Of a stretch of 64,000 bases of DNA, positions 35,198-43,943 are shown in pieces. The position numbers and the translations under genes were made by a program. The notes beneath the pieces are model-generated. The model made no database searches and was not told the DNA's origin. It saw only the letters and a program-made list of their open reading frames with translations. This stretch comes from Ga0077548 sp035440445 (lineage in GTDB: Bacteria; Pseudomonadota; Alphaproteobacteria; Rhizobiales; Xanthobacteraceae), in the NCBI GenBank assembly GCA_035440445.1, contig DAORMJ010000010.1:1-64000 (forward strand), in the 5' to 3' direction. Within the stretch, counting starts at the first letter, position 1; every line of letters begins with the position of its first letter.

Positions 35198-35977
35198 TTA
35201 CTTGGTGGTCTGCGTTGAGTTGATGCCGAAGCGGACGAAATTCACGCGGCTGGAATCCTGCAGCGGCTCTTCCGGTTCGTTGAGAAGATTGGGCTTGGCG
35301 TCGGCAAGCGAGCGGAGGGCAAGCGAGAGCGTGCCGCGCTGGCGCGACATCGCCAGAGATTCTGCCTGCTGGGGACCAAGCTCCAGCGTCGCGGTTTTGC
35401 CGACGACGACCTTCTGTCCGTTCTTTTCTTCAACGGTCTGGTCGATCGCAAGCACCCGGATGTTGCGCAGGATGGTTTCGCTGGTGATCGTTTCCGTCCC
35501 CTGCCCCTGATCGCGGCGCGTGAGAATCACGTCGACATAATCGTTCGGCAGGATGAAGCCGCCCGCACCCGTCTCCGCGGAAATTTCGGTCGATACCGCG
35601 CGCTTGCCCGCGGGCAGGATCGCGGACATGAAGCCCGAGCCGTCGGCGCGGACGAGTTTCTGTTCGCGGATCGGTTCGCCGGCAATGAAGGGCGAGCGCG
35701 CGACCGCGCCCTTGAACTGGTTCAGCGCATCCGGACGATCGGTCCTGCGAATGAAGAGCGGTCCAGCTGCCGCGATCGGCCACGCCTGCCATGCGAGATC
35801 GGCTTCCGAGACCGCGCGGCCGACGGCGATGTCGGTTTTCGCGACCAGAATCTCGACGGTTTCCTGCGGCCTGACGATCTGCTGCACGGGCGCAGGTGCG
35901 CGATTGCCGGACAGCATGAAAGCGGCGCCACCGGCCGCAACGGCGATTGCGAGAACGATAATTCGCGCGGGTTTCAT
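35198..35977 (-). CDS. cpaB: Tad pilus assembly protein CpaB (RcpC)
   Basis: 259 residues. An N-terminal membrane helix/signal (RIIVLAIAVAAGGAAFML) precedes an SAF domain (VEILVAKTDIAVGRAVSEADL) and the RcpC/CpaB domain (ILPAGKRAVSTEISAETGAGGFILPNDYVDVILTR in overlapping blocks). It is periplasmic and thought to stabilise the secretin complex. First gene of the cpaB-C-D-E-F-tadB-tadC series. The 173-bp upstream spacer contains TTAA (36072) and TTAATTAA (36092), spaced unlike a CtrA full site. Confidence 0.93.
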   Translation of the reverse strand: MKPARIIVLAIAVAAGGAAFMLSGNRAPAPVQQIVRPQETVEILVAKTDIAVGRAVSEADLAWQAWPIAAAGPLFIRRTDRPDALNQFKGAVARSPFIAGEPIREQKLVRADGSGFMSAILPAGKRAVSTEISAETGAGGFILPNDYVDVILTRRDQGQGTETITSETILRNIRVLAIDQTVEEKNGQKVVVGKTATLELGPQQAESLAMSRQRGTLSLALRSLADAKPNLLNEPEEPLQDSSRVNFVRFGINSTQTTK

Positions 35978-36150
35978 ACGCTCACTCTTTCACTCGTGCT
36001 GAACCGAGACCCGGATATGGGTCGCCTGTCTGCCCGTTGCCGGATTTCACCAGCTAAGGGTCAACTTATGGTTAATGAGCCGTAGCGGAATTTAATTAAC
36101 AGCAGCTTGCACTTACACGCGTCGCGCGAAGGAACTGCGGTTCGCGGGCG

Positions 36151-36654
36151 CTATAGCGCCTTCATGAATGCAGTTTCGGGATAGACCATGAGTCCCGCGA
36201 TCGCGAGTGCGACCCCGTAAGGAATGCCGGTTTTGGGATCATGCAGCCGCGCGATCCACTGCTGACTCGTAAGCCAGCCGGGCATCGGATAGGTGCGCCA
36301 CTTCAGGAGCAACAACGTCAGTGCGCCGCCGGCAACGGAGGCGAGCAGAAGATACTCCAGCAGAAGATGCGAGAAGCCGAACCAGACCGCGGTCGCCGCC
36401 GCGAGCTTGGCATCGCCTCCGCCGATCCAGCCCAGCGCGAAAAATATGAAGGTAACCGTCAGCACGACGATACCCGCAAGCAGATGGCGGCCGATTTCGC
36501 TCCATTCCATTCCGGTAAGCCACGCCACCAGAAAGAAGCCGGCGACGAGAGTCAGCGAAACCCGGTTCGAGATCGTCATGCTCACGAGATCGCTGGCCGC
36601 GGCAAAGGCCACGGCAGCAGGGAAAAGTCCGAGTACGAGAAGCTGCAGGGTCAT
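36151..36654 (-). CDS. cpaA: Prepilin peptidase CpaA (TadV, family A24)
   Basis: 167-residue inner-membrane aspartic protease that cleaves the Flp prepilin and pseudopilins. Both catalytic aspartates are present: Asp22 in ASDLVSMTISNR and Asp81 in GGGDAKL. About six hydrophobic helices; there is no methyltransferase domain, as in the TadV branch. The start at 36654 (MTLQLLVLGLFP) removes an unsupported upstream extension. It lies between the flp gene and the cpaB operon, all on the same strand. Confidence 0.92.
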   Translation of the reverse strand: MTLQLLVLGLFPAAVAFAAASDLVSMTISNRVSLTLVAGFFLVAWLTGMEWSEIGRHLLAGIVVLTVTFIFFALGWIGGGDAKLAAATAVWFGFSHLLLEYLLLASVAGGALTLLLLKWRTYPMPGWLTSQQWIARLHDPKTGIPYGVALAIAGLMVYPETAFMKAL

Positions 36655-36763
36655 CGGGCAAATCCTGGCCGCAACGGGAAGCGCGCATGATCTAAACGAC
36701 AAAGCCTAAGCGAACGGTGAATCCCGAAGTTCAAGGAGGCAAAGTCGAAGAAGGCGCGCGGAA

Positions 36764-36797
36764 AAAAGCAAAAGACCCCGGTTTTCGCCGGGGTCTT
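36764..36797 (-). terminator. Terminator after flp
   Basis: Perfect 10-bp stem aagaccccgg (36772-36781) / ccggggtctt (36788-36797). Read on the minus strand it is followed by a T-rich run (complement of gaaaaaagcaaa). It lies 26 nt after the flp stop and allows high flp mRNA levels independent of cpaA. Confidence 0.85.
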
Positions 36798-36822
36798 ACT
36801 GTTCGGCTGATCGAACCCTTGA

Positions 36823-36987
36823 TTACTTTTCGAGTTCGGTCTTGACTTTGGTGAAGGTGTTGTTGAGGCCGCTGCCGACACCCTGCACGACGGCAATGAT
36901 GGCAACGGAGATGCAGGCGGCGATCAGACCATACTCGATGGCGGTCGCGCCGGACTCGTCCTTCATAAAGCGAGCGAAAGTTTTCAT
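36823..36987 (-). CDS. Flp-type pilin subunit
   Basis: 54-residue major pilin of the Tad pilus. A short charged leader ends in the prepilin peptidase site ESG|ATAIEYGLIA, with cleavage predicted after Gly13, then a hydrophobic helix (CISVAIIAVVQGVG) and a short tail NNTFTKVKTELEK. Glu18 and Tyr19 of the mature EY pair are present. The start has a strong aaggagcc Shine-Dalgarno; the open frame upstream to 37056 is unsupported. Own terminator downstream and a CtrA-like box 153 bp upstream. Confidence 0.95.
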   Translation of the reverse strand: MKTFARFMKDESGATAIEYGLIAACISVAIIAVVQGVGSGLNNTFTKVKTELEK

Positions 36988-37301
36988 TTTCAAGGCTCCT
37001 TGAAACCTATTGTTGGCTCTCTGCGTGCCCGTCGAACTTGGTGTCCGATCGAACATGAGCGAACATAGCGCCGGTGAATTTCGCCACGGTTAATTTGATC
37101 GCAGAAAACCTGCGCATTTCGCGCGCGCCTGCAACAGCGTTAAAATTTCATTAGCGCGATCACAGAATTGTTTTGCCGCAAGGGTTCCGAGGTGATCCCG
37201 GAGGAGAGCGGAATATTCGGTTCGCGCCAATCTTTGCAGTTCATTCACCAATATGCACGAGACTCCCGCCTCAGATCGTTTGCTTTTTGCTGGAGGGGCC
37301 G
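36988..37301. other. Divergent regulatory spacer between flp and the secretin-N-domain gene
   Basis: 314 bp, noticeably AT-richer than its surroundings (for example around 37085-37155). It must hold the promoters of flp (minus) and of the gene at 37302 (plus). The only recognisable motif is the CtrA-like box at 37140-37154. A 75-codon open frame on the minus strand here has no family features and is not called. Confidence 0.5.
37140..37154. promoter_or_regulatory. CtrA-like box in the flp upstream region
   Basis: TTAA (37140-37143), seven bases aatttca, TTAG (37151-37154): one mismatch from TTAA-N7-TTAA. It lies 153 bp before the flp start and 148 bp before the divergent gene. In Caulobacter CtrA activates pilA; whether this organism does the same is inferred. 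Confidence 0.4.
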
Positions 37302-37781
37302 TTGCTCCGTCAATCACTCAAGACCCTGATCCTGCTTTGCGCGCTCGCGCTCTATCCGCATACGGCGCGCGCCGAGGCGGTTTCGGTCGTGCTCGATCAG
37401 GCGCGCCTTCTGCGCATCCCGACGGGCGTCGCCACCATCATTATCGGCAACCCCTCGATCGCCGACGGCACCTTGCAATCCGGCGGCCTCCTGGTCGTGA
37501 CCGGCAAAGGCTACGGCACCACCAATCTCATGGCGCTCGATTCCAAGGGAGAGGTGATCATCGAGCATCAGATCACGGTATCGGCGCCGAATAGCGGCGT
37601 CGTCGTCTATCGCGGACCCGACCGGGAAACGCTGAACTGCAATCCTTCCTGCCAGCGCACCATCGCTCCGGGGGACGCGCAAGCTGTATTCAATGCGGCT
37701 GTTCAGCAGAGCGGCCAGCGCAACACGCTTGCCACCGGCGCCGCGGCACAAGCCCAGCGCCCGCCGGCGCCCGCGCGCTGA
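37302..37781 (+). CDS. Stand-alone pilus-assembly N-domain protein (CpaC N-terminus-like)
   Basis: 159 residues. A TTG start with ggagg 5 nt upstream encodes a signal peptide (TLILLCALALYPHTARA), then one domain like the N-terminal part of CpaC: RIPTGVATIIIGNPSIADGTL, LLVVTGKGYGTTNLMALD and EVIIEHQITVS. No secretin channel domain follows; the tail has two cysteines (LNCNPSCQRTI) and is Ala/Pro/Gln-rich. Similar short proteins occur near flp in other Rhizobiales as I recall. It may bind the secretin or pilin in the periplasm. Function inferred only from the domain. Confidence 0.8.
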   Translation: MLRQSLKTLILLCALALYPHTARAEAVSVVLDQARLLRIPTGVATIIIGNPSIADGTLQSGGLLVVTGKGYGTTNLMALDSKGEVIIEHQITVSAPNSGVVVYRGPDRETLNCNPSCQRTIAPGDAQAVFNAAVQQSGQRNTLATGAAAQAQRPPAPAR

Positions 37782-37791
37782 CCGCGTCTGG

Positions 37792-37806
37792 TTAACAATT
37801 TCTAAA
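37792..37806. promoter_or_regulatory. CtrA-like box upstream of the tadE pair
   Basis: TTAA (37792-37795), seven bases caatttc, TAAA (37803-37806): one mismatch from TTAA-N7-TTAA. It lies about 97 bp before the first tadE-like gene. Confidence 0.35.
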
Positions 37807-37902
37807 CGCCCGGCTGCGGCTTGCCTGCAGAAGCTTCAACGATTCGTCAAACGATCGCCGCTATAGATGCCCGCATCATAGACCGGTCGCGGGCCAGCCA
37901 AG

Positions 37903-38478
37903 ATGTTCTGCATTTCGTTCCGCAAAGAGAAGATACTCGGCGCGCAGCGTAGTTTGCGGCGGCTGATCATTCGCTTCGGCCGCAAGAACGATGGTGCGGC
38001 CGCGGTAGAGTTTGCAATCGTTGTCGTGCCGTTCTTCGCGCTTCTGTTTGCGATTATCGAGCTTGCACTTGTGTTCTGGGCCGGTCAGGTGCTGGAGACG
38101 GCGACGCACGATACGAGCCGCCTCATCATGACCGGGCAGGCACAGAAGCAGAGCTTCGACCAGACGCGCTTCCGCCAGGAACTCTGCAATCGCGTGCTCG
38201 GGCTGTTCGACTGCGGCGCCGGCATCCTGATCGATGTGCGCACCTCGGGAGCCTTCGCCAGCGCCAACCTCGGCAAGCCGCCGCTGAAAGGCAACGGCAC
38301 GATCGACGACACCGGCTTTCAGTTCCAGACCGGCGGCCCCGGCGATATCGTCGTGGTGCGCGTGATGTATCAGTGGCCGTTGATCCTTCGCACCTTCGGC
38401 CTCGATCTTGCCGACATGCCGAGCGGCAAGCGTCTGCTGATGTCGGCGGTCGCATTCAGAAACGAGCCCTATCAATGA
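37903..38478 (+). CDS. TadE-like pseudopilin
   Basis: 191 residues. The type IV prepilin-like segment is NDGAAAVEFAIVVVPFFALLFAIIELALVFW (given here in its two halves: GAAAVEFAIVVVPFF, then the hydrophobic helix), with the conserved Glu of TadE. The mature domain has two cysteines (ELCNRVLGLFDCGAG), as is common in TadE. It is a probable minor pilin processed by CpaA. The next tadE-like gene starts within its stop codon (ATGA). Confidence 0.88.
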   Translation: MFCISFRKEKILGAQRSLRRLIIRFGRKNDGAAAVEFAIVVVPFFALLFAIIELALVFWAGQVLETATHDTSRLIMTGQAQKQSFDQTRFRQELCNRVLGLFDCGAGILIDVRTSGAFASANLGKPPLKGNGTIDDTGFQFQTGGPGDIVVVRVMYQWPLILRTFGLDLADMPSGKRLLMSAVAFRNEPYQ

Positions 38479-39068
38479 GCATCGCGTCCATTTCAGCGTT
38501 GTTGACGCGGCTCCGCCGAAAGACGGCACAGTTCAGCCGCGACCAGCGCGGTGTCTCCGCGGTCGAGTTCGCGCTCATCCTGCCGTTCATGGCGATGCTC
38601 TATCTCGGCGGCACTGCGCTGACACAAGGGATCATCATCAAGCGCAAGGTGGTGCTCGTCACGCATACGGTCGGCGATCTGGTCGCGCGAGACAATTCGC
38701 TGACGAACGCGGAAATCACCGCCGTGTTCGACGCGGCGAAAGCCGTGTTCGCGCCCTATACGTGGAGCACGCTGCTGAAGATCAAGGTCTCCAGCGTGCG
38801 CATCAATGCTGCCGGCACGGCTACCGTGGCGTGGAGCGATGCCTTTCAGGACACCGCACGCGCAACCAACTCGCCGGTTACACTGCCGACCGGTCTGAAT
38901 ACGCCGAACACGACGGTGATCTGGGCCGAAGTCAGCTACCGATACACCCCGCCTGTCGGCAGTTCGTTTACCGGCGGCCCCGTGACGATGACCGACCGCA
39001 TCTTTATCCGGCCGCGTCTTGTCACCTGCGTCACGCGCGACAAGGGCACGATTTCGGGGTGCTCTTAG
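38475..39068 (+). CDS. TadE-like pseudopilin (second)
   Basis: 197 residues. A basic N-terminus precedes RGVSAVEFALILPFMAMLYL, the TadE/TadG-type helix with conserved Glu. The rest is a predicted periplasmic beta-rich domain ending in two cysteines (VTCVTRDKGTISGC). It lacks the von Willebrand A domain of full TadG, so it is called TadE-like. Coupled to the preceding gene by ATGA; ends 15 nt before the convergent phosphomannomutase gene. Confidence 0.85.
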   Translation: MSIASISALLTRLRRKTAQFSRDQRGVSAVEFALILPFMAMLYLGGTALTQGIIIKRKVVLVTHTVGDLVARDNSLTNAEITAVFDAAKAVFAPYTWSTLLKIKVSSVRINAAGTATVAWSDAFQDTARATNSPVTLPTGLNTPNTTVIWAEVSYRYTPPVGSSFTGGPVTMTDRIFIRPRLVTCVTRDKGTISGCS

Positions 39069-39083
39069 CGCAGCGTGCCGCGG

Positions 39084-40583
39084 TCAGATTTTCTGATTGT
39101 ATTCGCCGACCTCGGGATGCGTGCGGATCACCGCATCCAGCGCGTTGAACATGTCCTTCATGCGCGCTTCCGACGCGGGACTTTCCACGACCACCACGAG
39201 TTCGGGCTTGTTCGATGAAGCTCGCACCAGTCCCCAAGTTCCGTCTTCTACGGTCACGCGCACACCATTGACCGTTACGAGATCGCGGATGTTCTGACCG
39301 GCAACCATCTCGTTCGTTGTTTTCGCCGCTTCGAAGTGCTTCACGATCTGATCGACGACGCCGTATTTTTTCTCGTCGTCGCAATGCGGCGACATGGTCG
39401 GCGACTGCCAGGTGCGCGGCAGCGCCAGACGCAGCTCCGACATCTTCTTATCCGGATTGCGATCGAGCATCTCGCAGACCGCAATTGCCGACAGCAGACC
39501 GTCGTCATAGCCGCGCCCGAACGGCGCGCCGAAGAAGAAGTGACCGGACTTCTCGAACCCCGCCACGGCTTTCAATTCGGCCGAGCGGCGCTTGATATAA
39601 GAATGGCCGGTCTTCCAGAAATCGACCTTCACGCCGTTTGCCTTCAAGACCGGATCGGTCAGGAACAGACCGGTCGATTTCACATCGACGATGAACTGCC
39701 CGCCCTTGCCGCCCGCCGAAATATCGCGCGCGAGCATGACGCCGACCTTGTCCGCGAAAATCTCTTCGCCGCTGTCATCCACGACACCGCAACGGTCGCC
39801 GTCGCCGTCGAAGGCAAGACCGACGTCGGCCTTGTGCGCCAGCACCGCATCGCGCACCGCATGCAGCATTTTCAGGTCTTCCGGATTCGGATTGTATTTC
39901 GGGAAGGTATGATCGAGCTCGGTATCGAGCGGCACGACTTCGCAGCCGATCGCTTCCAGCACTTTCGGCGCGAAGGCGCCGGCCGTGCCGTTGCCGCAAG
40001 CGGCGATCACTTTGAGCTTGCGCTTGAGCTTCGGGCGATTGGTGAGATCGGCCATATAGCGATCGGCAAAGCCCGGGATGAAGGTGAACGAACCGCCTTC
40101 GCGCGTCTTCGACTTGCCTTCGAGCACGATCTCTTTCAGGCGGCCCATCTCGTCGGGACCAAAGGTCAGCGGGCGCGCAGCGCCCATCTTGACGCCGGTC
40201 CAGCCGTTGTCGTTGTGCGAGGCCGTGACCATGGCGACGCAGGGGCAATCGAGTTCGAACTGCGCGAAATAGGCCATCGGCGACAGCGCGAGGCCGACGT
40301 CATGGACGCGCATGCCGCCCGCCATCAGGCCGCTCGTCAGCGCCGCCTTGACCGACATGGAATAGCCGCGGAAATCGTGGCCGACGACGATATCGGGCCT
40401 GACACCGAGTTCGTGAAACAGCGTCGCCATGCCGAGGCCCAGCGCCTGCACGCCGATCAGATTGATTTCTTTCTCCAGGAGCCAGCGCGCGTCGTATTCG
40501 CGGAAGCCCGTGGGCTTCACGAGCGGCGTCGTCTCATACTCGTAGGTATTCGGCTTAATTGCCGCCTTTGGCTTCGGGAACAT
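39084..40583 (-). CDS. Phosphomannomutase/phosphoglucomutase
   Basis: 499-residue alpha-D-phosphohexomutase interconverting mannose- or glucose-6- and 1-phosphates for nucleotide-sugar, LPS and exopolysaccharide synthesis. All four family loops are visible: phosphoserine loop TASHNDNG, metal loop FDGDGDRCG, sugar-specificity loop GFEKSGHFFF (E-x-S-G-H, AlgC-type) and the phosphate-binding RASSNKPE. The start at 40583 (MFPKPKAAIKPNTY) follows the family; an ATG at 40598 adds five residues. Single gene with kdsB as the only other envelope-sugar gene in the window. Confidence 0.92.
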   Translation of the reverse strand: MFPKPKAAIKPNTYEYETTPLVKPTGFREYDARWLLEKEINLIGVQALGLGMATLFHELGVRPDIVVGHDFRGYSMSVKAALTSGLMAGGMRVHDVGLALSPMAYFAQFELDCPCVAMVTASHNDNGWTGVKMGAARPLTFGPDEMGRLKEIVLEGKSKTREGGSFTFIPGFADRYMADLTNRPKLKRKLKVIAACGNGTAGAFAPKVLEAIGCEVVPLDTELDHTFPKYNPNPEDLKMLHAVRDAVLAHKADVGLAFDGDGDRCGVVDDSGEEIFADKVGVMLARDISAGGKGGQFIVDVKSTGLFLTDPVLKANGVKVDFWKTGHSYIKRRSAELKAVAGFEKSGHFFFGAPFGRGYDDGLLSAIAVCEMLDRNPDKKMSELRLALPRTWQSPTMSPHCDDEKKYGVVDQIVKHFEAAKTTNEMVAGQNIRDLVTVNGVRVTVEDGTWGLVRASSNKPELVVVVESPASEARMKDMFNALDAVIRTHPEVGEYNQKI

Positions 40584-40664
40584 CTTCAATCCATGCATGA
40601 AAACATCCCGGCGGACGCCGGGCCGGGAGCGGTCTAGCACGAAAGCAGGCAATTTTAAGTAGCG

Positions 40665-41201
40665 TCAGCGCTCGAGTTCGAGGACGCCGCGCTTGACCTC
40701 GAAGCGGGCGAGCCGCTTCAGGAAGCTCATGCCGAGCAGGTTCTGCCCGAGCATTCCCTCGTCCAGCACCATGGCTTCGACGTTGTCGATCTGGATCGCG
40801 CCGATGCGGACCGAGCGAAGCTGCACCCGCTTGGCGCGGGCCTCGCCATTGGCGGTGTTGACGCGGATATCGAAGCGGTCGGACGGCGTGATCAGTCCGA
40901 GCGCCCGGCCATCTTCGTAGCGGATCGCGATCAGGGTCGCGCCGGTATCGACGATCGCGCGGAAGCGGCGGCCGTTGAAATCGACTTCCGAAACGAAGTG
41001 GCCCGAGCGGTCCGAGCGGATGCGGACGAAGCCGCCGGCGTCGTTCTCCTTCGGATCGGACTGGGTCTGCATCGGTTCCGCACCCTGCTGGAACGCGATG
41101 AAAGCGTCACGCGAGCGGCGCAGCAGATCCTGCGCGGTGTCCGGCGCATAGACCGAGAGCGCAACAAAGCCGGCCACAAGAAGAAACAGAAAGCGGAGCA
41201 T
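40665..41201 (-). CDS. TIGR02281-type clan AA aspartic protease
   Basis: 178 residues. An N-terminal membrane anchor or signal (LRFLFLLVAGFVALSVYA), a spacer, then a single retropepsin-like lobe: VDFNGRRFRAIVDTGATLIAI with the catalytic DTGA (near residue 86), and LGQNLLGMSFLKRL with the second-turn glycine. Such one-lobed proteases act as dimers; substrates are unknown. Probably periplasmic. It precedes the phosphomannomutase gene by 81 nt on the same strand. Confidence 0.85.
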   Translation of the reverse strand: MLRFLFLLVAGFVALSVYAPDTAQDLLRRSRDAFIAFQQGAEPMQTQSDPKENDAGGFVRIRSDRSGHFVSEVDFNGRRFRAIVDTGATLIAIRYEDGRALGLITPSDRFDIRVNTANGEARAKRVQLRSVRIGAIQIDNVEAMVLDEGMLGQNLLGMSFLKRLARFEVKRGVLELER

Positions 41202-41301
41202 GACGACCCTTGTAAAGCGCGATCTTCCCGCAAGAACCTTCGGAGCGCGTTAACCCGGAACTAGATGGGCGCTACCGGCGCAATTTTCAATAAACTGGAA
41301 C

Positions 41302-43785
41302 TCAGGTGCCGCGCGGCTTGGCTCGCCGCGTGGGTGCTGCCGACGCAGGATCATCCGGCCAGACGTGCTTTGGATAGCGGCCGCGCATTTCCTTCTTCAC
41401 GTCGGCCCAGGAGCCGCGCCAGAACGCAGGCAGGTCGCGCGTCACCTGAATCGGACGGCCGGCAGGCGAAAGCAGCGAGAGCACCAGCGGAATTTTCCCT
41501 GCCGCAACGGACGGATGCTTTGAAAGTCCGAACAGCTCCTGCACCTTCACCGAAATCGTGGGACCAGCTTCGGCGGCATAATCGATCGCGAGTTCAGACC
41601 CCGTTGGTGCCACGAAACGGTCGGGCGCTTCGCCCTCCAGACGGCGCGCAAGTTCGTGGCCGAGCAGAGCGTGAAGCGCGTTGGAGACGTCGGCAGAAGA
41701 AATTTCGTGCAACGAAGTTTTCCCCGCAACAAACGGCGCGATCCAGCTTTCGATAGTCTCCGCCAGCGCCTCGTTCGAAAGATCCGGCCAGTCTTCGCCT
41801 TCGGCCTGACGGAGAAAGCGCACCCGCTCGCGCCAACGCTGCGCCGCAGATGACAAAGGAAGCGCTTCGATGCCGATCGACGCAATGCCTGCCGCAAGTA
41901 CGCGGGCGGAGGCCTCGTTCGCTTCCACTTTCAGCGGACGTTCGCGCAGCACCAGCGCATGATACTTGCGCACCGCGCGGCCACGGATGGCGCGCGCCTT
42001 GGCGTCGAATACCGCTTCTTCGGTCTCGACAATCTGCGCGGAGAATTTAGCGGCAAGTTCGGCCTCGCTGATCCGGGCAGCAAGCAGGATGCGGCCTGCC
42101 TGTGCCGCACCCGCGATCTCCGCGACGGCAAGATAGTCTTCGCGCGCCAGCGCGTTCGCGGCTTCGAGTTTCGCGCCACGGCCATTGGCGAGCAGAAACG
42201 CGCCGCCCCGCTCGGTCCGCGCCCTGGCGATGCGATCGGGGTAAGCGAGCGCGAGCAAAACGCCCGCACGCTTCGGATCAGCTTCGTGGATTTTTCCGCC
42301 CGCCTGCTCCGCCCAGCGTCTCGCGAGATTGCGTGCCTCCTCGCCGCGGCGCGAGCGATCACGCCGAAACTCCGAAATCCGGTGCGACAGATCGGTGTCG
42401 TTTCCGCCAAGGCCGCGCTCGGAAACGACGGCGGCGATTTCGGCCGCGAGCAGTGCTTCACCGTCTTCGCTTGCAGTAACGATCATGGCCGCGAGCCGCG
42501 GATGCAGCGGGAGCTTGCTGAGTCTTTTACCAAGTGCGGTGATCGCGCCGCTCTCGTCGAGCGCGCCGAGGGATGTGAGGAGCAGCCTCGCTTCGCTGAT
42601 CGCGGCGGAGGGCGGCGGATCGAGCCAGGTCAGCGTGGCGGGATCCCGCACGCCCCATTGCGCAAGATCGAGCACCAGACCCGTCAAATCCGCCGCAAGA
42701 ATTTCCGGCGTCGCGAAGGGAAGAAGGCTTCGCGTCTGCTCCTCGTCCCATAGCCGATAACAGATGCCGGGTTCGGTGCGGCCCGCGCGGCCGCGGCGCT
42801 GATCGGCTGACGCGCGCGAGACGCGCACGGTCTCAAGCCGCGTGAGGCCGAGATCGGGCTCGAAGCGCGGCACGCGCGCAAGGCCGGAGTCCACCACCAC
42901 GCGAACGCCCTTGATGGTGATCGAGGTTTCCGCGATCGAGGTCGCAAGCACGATCTTGCGCCGCCCGGCCGCTGGCGGCTCGATCGCCTTGTCCTGCACG
43001 CTGCTATCGAGCGCGCCGTACAACGGCACGACATCGATCGCATCGTCACGGATTCGCTCGGAAAGCAGATCGGCCGTGCGGCGGATTTCGCCGACGCCCG
43101 GCAGAAAGCCGAGGATCGAACCGGACTCGTTCTGCGCGACCTGCGCCATCGCATCCGCCATTGCAATCGGAACCGGTGTACGCGCATCGCGTCCCAGATA
43201 GTTTGTCTCGACCGGAAAGGCGCGGCCTTCACTTTCGATCACCGGCGCGCCGTCGAGCAGCTTCGCGATCCGCGCGCCATCAAGCGTCGCCGACATCACG
43301 AGAATGCGCAGGTCTTCGCGCAAGCCTCGCTGCGCATCGAGCGCGAGTGCCAGCCCCAGATCGGCGTCGAGCGAGCGCTCGTGAAATTCATCGAAGATGA
43401 CGGCGCAAACGCCGTTCAGTTCGGGATCTTCGAGCACGAGGCGGGTGAAGACGCCCTCGGTGATCATCTCGATCCGGGTCTTGCGTCCGACCTTCGATCC
43501 GAAGCGGACGCGCAGGCCCACCGTGTCGCCGAGACTTTCCCCGATCGAATTCGCCATGAACTGCGCGGCTGCCCGCGCCGCGATCCGCCGTGGTTCCAGA
43601 ACGAGAATTTTTCCCGATCCGGCCCAGGGTTCATGCAGCAAGGCCAGCGGCACCCGCGTGGTCTTGCCTGCGCCCGGTTGCGCCACCAGCACCGCGGCAT
43701 TGCGCGTGCGCAAAGCGTCCCGCAATGACGGCAGCACCGCATCGACCGGAAAGACGTTGTGCAAGCGTTCTTGTGGTGAATCCAT
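41302..43785 (-). CDS. hrpB: ATP-dependent helicase HrpB
   Basis: 827-residue DExH-box helicase. Motif I is QPGAGKTTRVP, motif II DEFHERS (HrpB-type DEFH), motif III SATLDG, motif VI QRRGRAGRTEPG. A helicase-associated region and the long HrpB C-terminal domain follow (SKHPSVAAGKIPLVLSLLSP; FWRGSWADVKKEMRGRYPKH). The ATG at 43785 (MDSPQERLHN) is preferred to a longer open frame. HrpB is widespread in Proteobacteria with unclear RNA substrates. Divergent from the acyltransferase at 43944. Confidence 0.93.
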   Translation of the reverse strand: MDSPQERLHNVFPVDAVLPSLRDALRTRNAAVLVAQPGAGKTTRVPLALLHEPWAGSGKILVLEPRRIAARAAAQFMANSIGESLGDTVGLRVRFGSKVGRKTRIEMITEGVFTRLVLEDPELNGVCAVIFDEFHERSLDADLGLALALDAQRGLREDLRILVMSATLDGARIAKLLDGAPVIESEGRAFPVETNYLGRDARTPVPIAMADAMAQVAQNESGSILGFLPGVGEIRRTADLLSERIRDDAIDVVPLYGALDSSVQDKAIEPPAAGRRKIVLATSIAETSITIKGVRVVVDSGLARVPRFEPDLGLTRLETVRVSRASADQRRGRAGRTEPGICYRLWDEEQTRSLLPFATPEILAADLTGLVLDLAQWGVRDPATLTWLDPPPSAAISEARLLLTSLGALDESGAITALGKRLSKLPLHPRLAAMIVTASEDGEALLAAEIAAVVSERGLGGNDTDLSHRISEFRRDRSRRGEEARNLARRWAEQAGGKIHEADPKRAGVLLALAYPDRIARARTERGGAFLLANGRGAKLEAANALAREDYLAVAEIAGAAQAGRILLAARISEAELAAKFSAQIVETEEAVFDAKARAIRGRAVRKYHALVLRERPLKVEANEASARVLAAGIASIGIEALPLSSAAQRWRERVRFLRQAEGEDWPDLSNEALAETIESWIAPFVAGKTSLHEISSADVSNALHALLGHELARRLEGEAPDRFVAPTGSELAIDYAAEAGPTISVKVQELFGLSKHPSVAAGKIPLVLSLLSPAGRPIQVTRDLPAFWRGSWADVKKEMRGRYPKHVWPDDPASAAPTRRAKPRGT

Positions 43786-43943
43786 GCTTAACGCGATCGC
43801 TAAAATGATCCGCGAGATAGCCGCTGGCCTCCTCGCGGTCAAAACCAAGAAAAAACGGCCCTTCGCTTGCACCGCCGGTTAAGAAGCGGCGGCTAGTGTC
43901 CCGAATGGGCACAAGCCGCATCCTGTCCGATGCGGAGACGACG

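Noticed and set aside
37090..37317. Small minus-strand open frame of 75 codons in the flp spacer
   Set aside because: It lacks family features and a good ribosome site, and overlaps the start region of the convincing gene at 37302.
27337..39068. Tad locus as a mobile island
   Set aside because: No integrase, tRNA or terminal direct repeat was seen, and base composition is like the neighbours.
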